DNA from: Mesorhizobium loti R88b
GTDB lineage: Bacteria; Pseudomonadota; Alphaproteobacteria; Rhizobiales; Rhizobiaceae
Assembly (NCBI RefSeq): GCF_013170845.1
Contig: NZ_CP033367.1
Span: forward strand, 434,001-498,000
DNA length: 64,000 nucleotides
Direction: 5' to 3'
Below are positions 18,272 to 26,518 of the stretch, in pieces; position 1 is the first letter of the stretch; each line of letters begins with the position of its first letter. The notes under the pieces are model-generated. The model was not told where the DNA came from and searched no databases. It saw only the letters and a program-made list of their open reading frames with translations. The translations under genes and the position numbers were made by a program.

Positions 18272-19627
18272 ATGAAGAAAATGCTTTTGCTGGGTGTCGC
18301 GTTCGCTGCGCTCGCCCTGAATACGCCCGCGCATGCCGAACTGAAGTTCAAGCCCGGCGAGGACAAGCGCTTTCACTGGGCAAATTTCGAAGACCTCAAG
18401 AAAGTCGACCTCAAGGGCGAGACCCTGACCATCTTCGGACCGTGGCGCGGCGAGGATGAGGCACTAGCCCGTTCGGTGCTCGATTATTTCTCCGAAGCCA
18501 CCGGCGTCGAGATCAAATATTCCTCGTCGGAAAACTACGAACAGCAGATCGTTATCGACACCCAGGCGGGTAGCCCGCCCAACATCGCCATCCTGCCGCA
18601 GCCGGGCCTCATCCAGGATCTTGCGTCCAAGGGCGTTCTGACCCCGCTGGGCGACGACGTTGCCGCATGGGTCAAGGAAAACTACGCGGCCGGCGACTCC
18701 TGGGCCAAGCTTGGCACCTTCGCAGGCAAGGACGGCAAGCCAGGATTCTATGCGCTTCCCTACAAGATCGACGTGAAGGGGCTGGTCTGGTACTCGCCCG
18801 ATAATTTCCAGGAAGCCGGCTACAAGGTCCCCAAGACCCAAGAGGAACTGGCCGAGCTCGAAAAGAAGATCATCGCCGATGGCGGCAAGCCCTGGTGCAT
18901 CGGGCTTGGCTCCGGCGGCGCCACCGGCTGGCCGGCGACCGACTGGGTCGAGGACATCATGCTGCGCACGCAGCCGCCTGAGGTCTACGACAAGTGGGTG
19001 AAAAACGAGATCCCGTTCAACGACCCCGCCGTGGTCAATGCCATCGACATTTTCGGCAAGATCGCCACCGACGATAAAATGGTGGACGGCGGCGCCAAGG
19101 CGGTCGCGGCGACCGATTTCCGCGACAGCCCGAAGGGCCTCTTCTCCGTACCGCCGAAATGCTACATGCATCATCAGGCATCGTTCATCCCCTCCTTCTT
19201 CCCGGAGGGCGTCAAGCTCGGTCAGGATGCGGACTTCTTCAACTATCCGCCCTACGCCTCCAAGCCGGAGCTCGGCACGCCGCTGGAAGTGGCCGGAACG
19301 CTGGTGATGATCACCAAGGATTCCAAGGCATCTCACGAGTTCATCAAGTTCCTGCAGATGCCGCTCGCGCATGAATTGTGGATGGCGCAGAAAAGCTTCG
19401 TCACCCCCTTCAAGGGAGCCAACAAGGACGCCTATGGCAGCGAAGCCCTGAAGAAGCAGGGCGAGATCCTGGTCGGAGCGACGACCGTGCGCTTCGACGG
19501 TTCCGACCTGATGCCGGGCAAGATCGGCGCCGGCGCCTTCTGGACCGGCATGATCGACCTGGTCGGCGGCAAGTCCGCCCAGGACGTCGCCACAGACATC
19601 CAGAAGAGCTGGGACGGCATCAAGTAA
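18272..19627 (+). CDS. aglE: Alpha-glucoside ABC transporter periplasmic binding protein
   Basis: A 451-residue family 1 extracellular solute-binding protein with a Sec signal peptide (KKMLLLGVAFAALALNTPAHA). The order binding protein, permease, permease, alpha-glucosidase, ATPase and the divergent LacI gene match aglEFGAK of Sinorhizobium, where the system takes up sucrose, maltose and trehalose. The ATG at 18272 has an AGGG SD at the usual distance; an upstream in-frame extension removes the signal peptide from the N-terminus and is rejected. Two strong hairpins follow the gene, as often seen where the binding protein is made in excess over the membrane subunits. Confidence 0.9.
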   Translation: MKKMLLLGVAFAALALNTPAHAELKFKPGEDKRFHWANFEDLKKVDLKGETLTIFGPWRGEDEALARSVLDYFSEATGVEIKYSSSENYEQQIVIDTQAGSPPNIAILPQPGLIQDLASKGVLTPLGDDVAAWVKENYAAGDSWAKLGTFAGKDGKPGFYALPYKIDVKGLVWYSPDNFQEAGYKVPKTQEELAELEKKIIADGGKPWCIGLGSGGATGWPATDWVEDIMLRTQPPEVYDKWVKNEIPFNDPAVVNAIDIFGKIATDDKMVDGGAKAVAATDFRDSPKGLFSVPPKCYMHHQASFIPSFFPEGVKLGQDADFFNYPPYASKPELGTPLEVAGTLVMITKDSKASHEFIKFLQMPLAHELWMAQKSFVTPFKGANKDAYGSEALKKQGEILVGATTVRFDGSDLMPGKIGAGAFWTGMIDLVGGKSAQDVATDIQKSWDGIK

Positions 19628-19642
19628 ACGATTGATCGGGCC

Positions 19643-19703
19643 GGCCGCCGAGCGGGCGGCCGCTTCATCTTCGCAGGGATCCGGGCCTTGCCGGCCCGGA
19701 TCC
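19643..19703 (+). repeat. Two intercistronic hairpins between aglE and aglF
   Basis: Hairpin 1 has GGCCGCC at 19643-19649 and its complement at 19655-19661. Hairpin 2 is a perfect 11-bp stem, GGATCCGGGCC at 19677-19687 and its complement at 19693-19703. Neither has a T-tract. They probably slow 3' decay of aglE mRNA or attenuate read-through. The rest of the 238-base gap holds nothing else recognised. Confidence 0.6.
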
Positions 19704-19865
19704 GACGGCGGCCCACGCCGCCCCGTTTCGTCATGAGCGCATCGACATGAAGCGCAATCCGCATGCGAGATTTTTAAAGCGGCCGATTGCGCTCCAAAAC
19801 AACTGAATCGGCGCCTGGTCCCGAGGCTATCAAGCCTCGCTGGATCATCCGCAGGGGAGGAATGC

Positions 19866-20879
19866 ATGGCGTCTCAGATTTTCTCGGCCATCTTTGTCAT
19901 CATCATCGGCGTCGGCGGCTGCGTCGCCTATTTCTGGGGCGCCAACAGACTGGTCGACCTGATATTCCCATCGCGCGGCGTCGCCGGCGCTGCGGCCATC
20001 GACAATCTTCGCCGGCAAGGCCTGGTCCGGCCTTGGCTGTTCGTCGGCCCGGCGATGATCATCCTGACTATCTATCTGATCTATCCCGTGATCGAGACGC
20101 TGCGGCTCTCCTTCCTCGATCGCGGCGGCATCAATTTCGTCGGCCTGGCCAATTATCAATGGGCGTTCGGCGACCGCGATTTCCGCAACTCGATCCTCAA
20201 CAACGTGCTGTGGCTGGCCGTGGTGCCCGCCGCCTGCACCTTCCTTGGCCTGATCATTGCCGTGCTGACCGACAAGATATGGTGGGGCACCATCGCCAAG
20301 AGCCTGATCTTCCTGCCGTTGGCGATCTCCTTCGTCGGTGCCAGCGTGATTTGGAAATTCATCTACGAGTATCGCGGCGAGGGCCAGGTGCAGATCGGCA
20401 TCCTCAACGCCATCATCCAGCATTTCGGCGGCCAGCCGCAGGTCTGGATATCGCTGCCGTTCTGGAACAATTTCTTCCTGATGGTCATCCTGATCTGGAT
20501 CCAGACCGGCTTTGCCATGGTCATCCTGTCCTCGGCGCTGCGCGGCATTCCAGAAGAGACGCTGGAAGCCGCCGTCATCGACGGCGCCAACCCGTTCCAG
20601 ATCTTCTGGAAGATCATGGTGCCGCAGATCTGGGGCACCATCGCGGTGGTGTGGACCACCATCACCATCCTGGTTTTGAAAGTGTTCGACATCGTGCTGA
20701 CCATGACCAACGGTCAATGGAACAGCCAGGTGCTGGCCAATCTGATGTTCGACTGGATGTTCCGCGGCGGCGGCGATTTCGGCCGCGGCGCGACAATCGC
20801 CATCATCATCATGATCGCGGTCATTCCGATCATGGTCTGGAACATCCGCCAGGCCAACAAAGAAACGGGAGGGCATTGA
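19866..20879 (+). CDS. aglF: Alpha-glucoside ABC transporter permease AglF
   Basis: A 337-residue MalF-type permease with about seven to eight hydrophobic segments, starting SAIFVIIIGVGGCVAYFW, and the EAA loop EAAVIDGANPFQIFWKIMVP that docks on the ATPase. An SD (AGGGGAGG) lies 6 bases before the ATG. It is one base from aglG, so the two permeases are co-translated. It forms the membrane channel with AglG. Confidence 0.9.
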   Translation: MASQIFSAIFVIIIGVGGCVAYFWGANRLVDLIFPSRGVAGAAAIDNLRRQGLVRPWLFVGPAMIILTIYLIYPVIETLRLSFLDRGGINFVGLANYQWAFGDRDFRNSILNNVLWLAVVPAACTFLGLIIAVLTDKIWWGTIAKSLIFLPLAISFVGASVIWKFIYEYRGEGQVQIGILNAIIQHFGGQPQVWISLPFWNNFFLMVILIWIQTGFAMVILSSALRGIPEETLEAAVIDGANPFQIFWKIMVPQIWGTIAVVWTTITILVLKVFDIVLTMTNGQWNSQVLANLMFDWMFRGGGDFGRGATIAIIIMIAVIPIMVWNIRQANKETGGH

Positions 20880-20880
20880 G

Positions 20881-22035
20881 ATGGCCGTCGCGACCGGAAA
20901 TTCCTTTGCCAGCCGCTTCGGCGTCCACATCGCGGTGCTGATCTTTGTCACGATCTGGACCATCCCGACACTCGGCATCCTGGTCTCCTCGCTGCGCGAT
21001 AAGGACCAGATCATAGCTTCGGGCTGGTGGAATTCGTTCTCCAGCTCCAGCCAGACCGAAGCCGGCCGACTGCCGCCCGCCTCGGCGCAGACCCAGAAGG
21101 ACGGCAAGTTCGTTCTCGAGGGCAACATCTTCGGCGACGGCGCCAAGCGCGCGATCAGCGCCTTCGGCGTCAAGGCGGCGGCCCCGACGCAGTATCCGGC
21201 CGGCAGTTCGGCCGATCTCGGTGACGGCGTCACCCTGCAGGTCAATGCCGACGGCAGCTTCGTCATGGTCTCGCCCAAGGCGTTCGAGGGCGACCGCGGC
21301 CAGCGCGTCTATTACGCCTCGTCGGCGCCGCCGAAATTCACCACCGACAATTACAAAACCGTGCTGCTTTCCGAAGGCATCGGCCGCTCGTTCATGAACT
21401 CGCTGACCGTCACCATTCCGGCGACGGTCATCCCGATCCTGATCGCCGCCTTTGCCGCCTATGCGCTGGCCTGGATGCGCTTTCCCGGCCGCGCACTGCT
21501 GATTGCGGTCATCATCGGCCTGCTGGTGGTGCCGCTGCAGATGTCGCTGATCCCGCTGTTGAAGCTCTACAACGGCGTCGGCACGTTCTTCGGCGTGCCG
21601 TCGAAGACCTATCTCGGCATCTGGCTGGCGCATACCGGCTTTGGCCTGCCCTTCGCCATCTATCTCTTGCGCAGCTATATTGCCGGCCTGCCGCGCGAAA
21701 TCATGGAATCGGCGCGCATCGATGGCGCCAGCGATTTCGAGATCTTCGTCAAGATCGTGCTGCCGCTGTCATTCCCGGTGCTGGCGTCGTTTGCCATCTT
21801 CCAGTTCCTGTGGGTATGGAACGATCTGCTGGTGGCAATGGTTTTCCTGGGTACGGAAGCAGACCAGATCGTGCTGACGGCCAAGCTCAACGCGCTGCTT
21901 GGCTCGCGCGGCGGCGATTGGGAGATTCTGACGACATCGGCCTTTGTGACCATCATCGTGCCGCTGATCGTGTTCTTCTCGCTGCAGCGCTATTTCGTCC
22001 GCGGGCTGCTTGCCGGTTCCGTCAAAGGAGGCTGA
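20881..22035 (+). CDS. aglG: Alpha-glucoside ABC transporter permease AglG
   Basis: A 384-residue MalG-type permease. After the first transmembrane helix (IAVLIFVTIWTIPTLGILVSSL) there is a large hydrophilic insertion of about 100-120 residues (QTEAGRLPPASAQ onward) before the remaining five helices, which makes it longer than an ordinary MalG of about 280-300 residues; this is as expected for AglG. The EAA loop reads ESARIDGASDFEIFVKIVLP. It is directly coupled to aglF and is followed within 5 bases by aglA. Confidence 0.9.
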   Translation: MAVATGNSFASRFGVHIAVLIFVTIWTIPTLGILVSSLRDKDQIIASGWWNSFSSSSQTEAGRLPPASAQTQKDGKFVLEGNIFGDGAKRAISAFGVKAAAPTQYPAGSSADLGDGVTLQVNADGSFVMVSPKAFEGDRGQRVYYASSAPPKFTTDNYKTVLLSEGIGRSFMNSLTVTIPATVIPILIAAFAAYALAWMRFPGRALLIAVIIGLLVVPLQMSLIPLLKLYNGVGTFFGVPSKTYLGIWLAHTGFGLPFAIYLLRSYIAGLPREIMESARIDGASDFEIFVKIVLPLSFPVLASFAIFQFLWVWNDLLVAMVFLGTEADQIVLTAKLNALLGSRGGDWEILTTSAFVTIIVPLIVFFSLQRYFVRGLLAGSVKGG

Positions 22036-22039
22036 GACC

Positions 22040-23704
22040 ATGCAATCCGCTTTGAAAGCCAGTTCGAACCCTGACCTCGCCGCCGACCGCGACTGGTGGC
22101 GAGGTGCTGTCATCTACCAGATCTATCCACGCAGCTACCAGGATTCGAATGGCGACGGCATCGGCGACCTCAAGGGCATCATCGAACGGCTGCCCTACAT
22201 CGCCGCACTCGGTGCGGATGCAATCTGGATTTCGCCCTTCTTCAAGTCGCCGATGAAGGATTTCGGCTACGACGTCTCGGACTATTGCGACGTCGACCCG
22301 ATGTTCGGCACGCTGGCCGATTTCGACGCACTGACAGCGGAAGCGCACAGGCTGGGTCTCAAGGTGATGATCGACGAGGTGCTGTCGCACACCGCGGACA
22401 GCCACCCGTGGTTTGGGGAAAGCCGGTCGAGCCGCACCAATCCCAAGGCGGACTGGTATGTCTGGGCGGACGCCAGGCCCGACGGCACACCGCCCAACAA
22501 CTGGCTGTCGATCTTCGGCGGATCGGCCTGGCAATGGGACACCAGCCGCCAGCAATATTATCTGCACAATTTCCTGGCCGAACAGCCCGACCTCAACTTC
22601 CACAACCGCGAGGTCCAGGACGCACTGCTCGACGTCACCCGCTTCTGGCTGGAACGCGGCGTCGACGGTTTCCGCCTCGACACGATCAATTTCTACTTCC
22701 ACAGCCAGGGCCTGGAAAACAATCCGCCACTGCCGCCAGAAGAGCGCAACGACCAGACCGCGCCGGCGGTCAATCCCTACAACTACCAGGATCACCTCTA
22801 CGACAAGAGCCGCCCGGAAAACCTCGGCTTCCTCGAACGTTTCCGCGCCCTGCTCGACGAGTATCCGGCGACCGCCGCGGTCGGCGAGGTCGGCGATTCG
22901 CAGCGCGGTCTGGAAGTGGTGGCAGCCTATACCGCCGGCGGCAAGCGCGTGCACATGTGCTATTCCTTCGACTTCCTGGCGCCGGAAAAGATCAGTGCCG
23001 GCAAGGTCCGCTCGGTGCTGGAAGCCTTCGGCAAGGTCGCCAGCGACGGCTGGTCGTGCTGGGCCTTTTCCAACCATGACGTGATGCGCCCGGCCTCGCG
23101 CTGGGCTGCCAACGAGGCCGATCCGACCGCCTATCTCAAGGTCATCTCGGCATTGCTGATGTCACTGCGCGGCTCGGTCTGCATCTACCAGGGCGAGGAA
23201 CTCGGACTCGGCGAGGCCGATTTGCGCTTCGAGGATCTGCAGGATCCCTATGGCATCCGTTTCTGGCCGGAATTCAAGGGCCGCGATGGCTGCCGCACGC
23301 CCATGGTGTGGGATGACGGCGCCAAGAATGGCGGCTTTTCCCAGGCGAAGCCCTGGTTGCCGGTGCCGGCGAAGCATTTGTCGCAGGCAGTCGATGTCCA
23401 GCAGGGCGACCAGGCTTCGCTGCTCGAGCACTACCGGCGCTTCCTCACCTTCCGCCGCGCCCATCCGGTGCTGGCCAAGGGCGATATCACTTTCATCGAA
23501 AGCGAGGGCGACACCGTCGCCTTCACCCGCCGCGCCGGCAATGAGCAGATCGTCTGTGCCTTCAACCTCGGCGCCAAGCCGGCCAAGATTGACCTTGGCA
23601 GCCGCTCACTGCAACCTTTGCCGGGACACGGTTTTTCCGGACAGGCGAGCACCGGTTCGATCGAATTCGGCGGCTACGGCGCCTGGTTCGGACGCATCGA
23701 CTGA
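22040..23704 (+). CDS. aglA: Alpha-glucosidase, GH13 family
   Basis: A 554-residue glycoside hydrolase family 13 enzyme (oligo-1,6-glucosidase/alpha-glucosidase subgroup) that hydrolyses the imported alpha-glucosides in the cytoplasm; no signal peptide is present. The conserved GH13 regions are seen in order: GADAIWISPFFKSPM, DEVLSHTADSHPWF, the nucleophile Asp in GVDGFRLDTINFY, the acid/base Glu in AAVGEVGD, and SNHDVMRPASRW. The ATG at 22040 follows an AAGGAGG SD; the earlier in-frame ATG at 22010 lies inside aglG. Confidence 0.92.
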   Translation: MQSALKASSNPDLAADRDWWRGAVIYQIYPRSYQDSNGDGIGDLKGIIERLPYIAALGADAIWISPFFKSPMKDFGYDVSDYCDVDPMFGTLADFDALTAEAHRLGLKVMIDEVLSHTADSHPWFGESRSSRTNPKADWYVWADARPDGTPPNNWLSIFGGSAWQWDTSRQQYYLHNFLAEQPDLNFHNREVQDALLDVTRFWLERGVDGFRLDTINFYFHSQGLENNPPLPPEERNDQTAPAVNPYNYQDHLYDKSRPENLGFLERFRALLDEYPATAAVGEVGDSQRGLEVVAAYTAGGKRVHMCYSFDFLAPEKISAGKVRSVLEAFGKVASDGWSCWAFSNHDVMRPASRWAANEADPTAYLKVISALLMSLRGSVCIYQGEELGLGEADLRFEDLQDPYGIRFWPEFKGRDGCRTPMVWDDGAKNGGFSQAKPWLPVPAKHLSQAVDVQQGDQASLLEHYRRFLTFRRAHPVLAKGDITFIESEGDTVAFTRRAGNEQIVCAFNLGAKPAKIDLGSRSLQPLPGHGFSGQASTGSIEFGGYGAWFGRID

Positions 23705-23735
23705 AATCTTTGAGGACATCACTGGGAGGAAACCA

Positions 23736-24848
23736 ATGGCCGATGTCAATTTGAGACAAGTGAAGAAGTCCTACGGCAATCTGAACATTCTCCACGGTAT
23801 CGACCTCGATATCAAATCGGGCGAGTTCATCGTCTTCGTCGGTCCGTCGGGCTGCGGCAAGTCGACCTTGCTGCGCTCGATCGCCGGGCTCGAGGAAATC
23901 ACGTCCGGCGAGCTCAAGATCGATGGCGAGGTGGTCAATGACGTGCCGCCGTCGAAACGCGGCATCGCCATGGTGTTCCAGTCCTATGCGCTCTATCCGC
24001 ATATGACCGTCTACGACAACATGGCGTTCTCGATGAAGATCGGCAAGGAGAACAAGGCCGAGATCGACCGGCGCGTGAAGCAGGCCGCGGAAATCCTGCA
24101 GCTGACCAAATATCTCGACCGCCTGCCCAAGGCGATGTCGGGCGGACAGCGCCAGCGCGTTGCCATCGGCCGCGCCATCGTGCGCAACCCGAAAGTGTTC
24201 CTGTTCGACGAGCCGCTGTCGAACCTTGACGCGGCACTGCGCGTCGCCACCCGCATCGAGATCGCCAAGCTCAAGGAATCGATGCCGGCCACGACCATGA
24301 TCTATGTCACCCACGACCAGGTCGAGGCGATGACGCTGGCCGACCGCATCGTCGTGCTCAAGGACGGCCATATCGAGCAGGTCGGCACGCCGATGGATCT
24401 CTACAAGAAGCCCGGCAATCTGTTCGTCGCCCAGTTCATCGGCTCGCCGGCCATGAACATCCTGCCGGCGACCATCGACAAGACCGGCAACCCGACCGTC
24501 GTCAGCCATGTCGGCGGGCGCAAGGCCACCGTGCCGATTACGACGCCGGCTTCGGCCAAGGGCGCGGCGGTGAGTTTCGGCGTGCGGCCGGAGGACCTGA
24601 TTGTCTCCACCGGCGCGGAATATCTGTTCGAGGGAACGGTCGATTATGTCGAGCAGCTCGGCGAGGTTCAGCTGGTCTACGTCGACATCGGTCGCGCCGA
24701 CCTGCCGCTGGTGACCAAGCTGCCGGGCAATGTCGAGGTCAAGCGCGGCTCGACATTGCGGCTGAGCGCCAATGCAGAGGATCTGCATATCTTCGACACC
24801 GACGGGCGGTCTTTCGCGCTGCATGAAGCGGAAGCAAAAGCGGCTTGA
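23736..24848 (+). CDS. aglK: Alpha-glucoside ABC transporter ATPase (MalK/UgpC type)
   Basis: A 370-residue ATPase: nucleotide-binding domain with Walker A GPSGCGKS, Q-loop in MVFQSYALYPHMTV, signature MSGGQRQR and Walker B VFLFDEPLSN, then a C-terminal TOBE/regulatory region from about residue 240 typical of MalK/UgpC. It energises AglEFG. It ends the operon and is closed by a strong terminator. The ATG at 23736 has a GGGAGG SD; the longer frame upstream is inside aglA. Confidence 0.93.
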   Translation: MADVNLRQVKKSYGNLNILHGIDLDIKSGEFIVFVGPSGCGKSTLLRSIAGLEEITSGELKIDGEVVNDVPPSKRGIAMVFQSYALYPHMTVYDNMAFSMKIGKENKAEIDRRVKQAAEILQLTKYLDRLPKAMSGGQRQRVAIGRAIVRNPKVFLFDEPLSNLDAALRVATRIEIAKLKESMPATTMIYVTHDQVEAMTLADRIVVLKDGHIEQVGTPMDLYKKPGNLFVAQFIGSPAMNILPATIDKTGNPTVVSHVGGRKATVPITTPASAKGAAVSFGVRPEDLIVSTGAEYLFEGTVDYVEQLGEVQLVYVDIGRADLPLVTKLPGNVEVKRGSTLRLSANAEDLHIFDTDGRSFALHEAEAKAA

Positions 24849-24873
24849 GACAGAAACCTGTCTGACAACAAAA

Positions 24874-24902
24874 AACGGCGGGCAAGGCCCGCCGTTCTTT
24901 TT
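24874..24902. terminator. Bidirectional rho-independent terminator after aglK
   Basis: AACGGCGGGC at 24874-24883 and its complement at 24887-24896 form a 10-bp stem with a 3-base loop. CTTTTTT-like sequence follows on + and an A-run (TTTTTT on -) precedes it, so it can stop both aglK and the convergent small secreted-protein gene. Confidence 0.9.
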
Positions 24903-24918
24903 GAATCTGCTTAGGCAG

Positions 24919-25155
24919 TTAGTGGCCGAAGAGGTTCCGGTCGCTGCCCTGAGGCGCCGACTTCTGTACGTCGCCCGACGAGTTGAGCAGCTTGTAGACG
25001 GGCGAGCCGTTTTCGCGGATCGAACCCGTACGCGAGTTGTCGACCGAAGTCGCAGCGGGCGGGTTCGCGCTATTGGCGTTGTAGTTGTCGCTGCCGGCAA
25101 AAGCGCTGCCCGAGAGAGCCAGAACGGCGGCGGCAGCAATGATGATCTTGTTCAT
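24919..25155 (-). CDS. Small secreted protein, DUF680-like (copy 1)
   Basis: A 78-residue protein: signal peptide MNKIIIAAAAVLALSGSAFA, mature start GSDNYNANSA, and C-terminal GSDRNLFGH. It is one of three adjacent paralogues sharing signal peptide, GSD-x-Y start and D-x-NLFG end, and looks like the DUF680 family that I know mainly from Mesorhizobium. It is slightly longer than the others by an insertion around ENGSPVYKLLNSSG. No cysteine, no enzyme motif; function unknown. A good AGGAG SD precedes the ATG. Confidence 0.75.
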   Translation of the reverse strand: MNKIIIAAAAVLALSGSAFAGSDNYNANSANPPAATSVDNSRTGSIRENGSPVYKLLNSSGDVQKSAPQGSDRNLFGH

Positions 25156-25187
25156 TTCAAATCTCCTGAATTTTGCATTTCACCGGA

Positions 25188-25208
25188 GCGGCGGGGCAAA
25201 CCCGCCGC
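25188..25208 (-). terminator. Hairpin between DUF680-like copies 2 and 1
   Basis: GCGGCGGG at 25188-25195 and CCCGCCGC at 25201-25208 form an 8-bp stem, 16 bases past the stop of copy 2. It lacks a T-tract. A less perfect counterpart lies after copy 3 around 25461-25484. Confidence 0.45.
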
Positions 25209-25223
25209 CCAGGGAATCGGTTG

Positions 25224-25427
25224 TTAGTGGCCGAAGAGGTTGCGGTCGGCACCCTGGACAGGCGCCTGGGCAGCCGGCTGCGACTTGTCGATCGAGGCCG
25301 TGTACGAGCCGTCGGTCGCGGTGACAGCAGCCTGGTTGGCGCCATTGGACCCATAGTTGTCGCTGCCAGCGAAAGCGCTGCCGGAGATGGCCAGAACGGC
25401 GGCGGCAGCAAGGATGATCTTCTTCAT
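25224..25427 (-). CDS. Small secreted protein, DUF680-like (copy 2)
   Basis: A 67-residue paralogue: signal peptide MKKIILAAAAVLAISGSAFA, mature start GSDNYGSNGAN, C-terminal GADRNLFGH. The 5' flank carries the same AGGAGACTTGAA leader as the neighbouring copies, suggesting duplication of the whole gene with its translation signals. Likely exported to the periplasm or outside; function unknown. Confidence 0.75.
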   Translation of the reverse strand: MKKIILAAAAVLAISGSAFAGSDNYGSNGANQAAVTATDGSYTASIDKSQPAAQAPVQGADRNLFGH

Positions 25428-25499
25428 TTCAAGTCTCCTGAATTCTTCCAGTTTCGCCAGGGCGGCGAGCCAAGCCCACCGCCTGCTGGTGATCGACAG

Positions 25500-25697
25500 T
25501 TAGTTGTTGCCGAAGAGGTTGTGGTCGGCACCCGTGACAGGCGTCTGAGCAGCCGGTTCCGACTTCTTGATCGAAGCGGTGTGCGAGCTGTCGACAGCGG
25601 CGGCTGCAGGGGCATTCGAACCGTAGTGGTCGCTACCAGCGAAGGCGCTGCCGGAAATGGCCAGAAGGGCGGCGGCAGTGAGAATGATCTTTTTCAT
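25500..25697 (-). CDS. Small secreted protein, DUF680-like (copy 3)
   Basis: A 65-residue paralogue: signal peptide MKKIILTAAALLAISGSAFA, mature start GSDHYGSNAPA, C-terminal GADHNLFGNN. It is the promoter-proximal copy; its leader is slightly diverged (AGTACTTAAAATG instead of AGGAGACTTGAAATG). It may be transcribed with the other two from the upstream gap. Function unknown. Confidence 0.75.
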   Translation of the reverse strand: MKKIILTAAALLAISGSAFAGSDHYGSNAPAAAAVDSSHTASIKKSEPAAQTPVTGADHNLFGNN

Positions 25698-25976
25698 TTT
25701 AAGTACTCCAGTATTTTTGCTGTCCGTCTAGCGGCGTGTCTTGGGAATGAAATCGCGTCGTTCGGACAGCCCCGATGTGGGTAAGCCGTCTGCCGGATTC
25801 CAATCACGAAGTTGTTCCGCCTGGGCCATGATTTTACATCTTGTAATTTTAATAAGCATGCCGACCATCTTGTTTTATGCATATGATACAGCTACTTAGA
25901 TAAATTTCACGACCCACTCACCGAGTGTATCCGGGCGTCAGCGTTCACACCGTCCTGCACGCATTGTCAACAGAAA

Positions 25977-25992
25977 CGAACCGTTCGGTTCG
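25977..25992. promoter_or_regulatory. Palindrome CGAACC-GTTC-GGTTCG, possible TetR-type operator
   Basis: It stands in the 517-base gene-free stretch 25698-26214 between the DUF680-like genes and the cobalamin riboswitch. The 6-base arms and short spacer resemble TetR/AcrR-family sites, but no such regulator is encoded nearby. Otherwise the stretch shows a small GCCGGA/TCCGGC inverted repeat near 26123-26142 and AT-rich segments at 25820-25910 that could hold promoters; no gene is seen. Confidence 0.3.
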
Positions 25993-26214
25993 ATTTTAGA
26001 AGTTGCTAATAGTCACTTTTCGATACCGTTGGCCTGTTTTCCCCGCGCCAGGAGCCGGACAAGAGACGATTCGAAACAGCACAGATTGCTGAACAAAACA
26101 GAATCTCAGCCGTTCAATCGCTGGCCGGAGCGTTTCGTCCGGCGTGTCGCGCCGCATGGATACGATGTCGCTTTCATGCCGATGTCGCGATCGCTGCCGT
26201 GATTAGATGACTGC

Positions 26215-26393
26215 ATCTCAGGTGCCGCTTCGTGACCACGGAACGGAGAATTGGGAAGCCGGTCAGAATCCGGCGCTGCCCCCGCAACGGTGGTGGAGTT
26301 CAAGTCGCAACGGGAGACCACTGGGCGAAAGCCTGGGAAGGTGTCGCGATGGTCCGAAAGGACAACTCCAGAGCCCGGAAACCAGCCCGAGAT
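26215..26393 (+). ncRNA. Cobalamin (AdoCbl) riboswitch
   Basis: The leader of the Rieske operon contains the conserved cobalamin-riboswitch elements in order: GGTGCC after the P1 arm, GGGAAGCCGGTCAGAATCCGG, the B12-box core CTGCCCCCGCAAC, CCACTGGGCGAAAGCCTGGGAAGG split by short stems, and the closing element resembling AAGCCAGGAGACC, here GAGCCCGGAAACCAGCC. P1 pairs ATCTC 26215-26219 with GAGAT 26389-26393. In the known class, binding of adenosylcobalamin usually lowers expression of the downstream gene. The expression platform would lie in 26394-26518; no classical terminator is clear, so sequestration of the GAGGA SD at 26508 by the TCCTTCCTCC stretch near 26470 is a candidate mechanism. 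Confidence 0.9.
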
Positions 26394-26518
26394 TGTTGAA
26401 CTCGACTGATCGCGGTGGGCGGTCAAGAGGCGGATGGTGCATGCCCGGCTTCCGCCGGCCTGCGTCCGGTCCTTCCTCCGTCACCACCAGTTCAGTCCTT
26501 GAAGTATGAGGACAGGAC

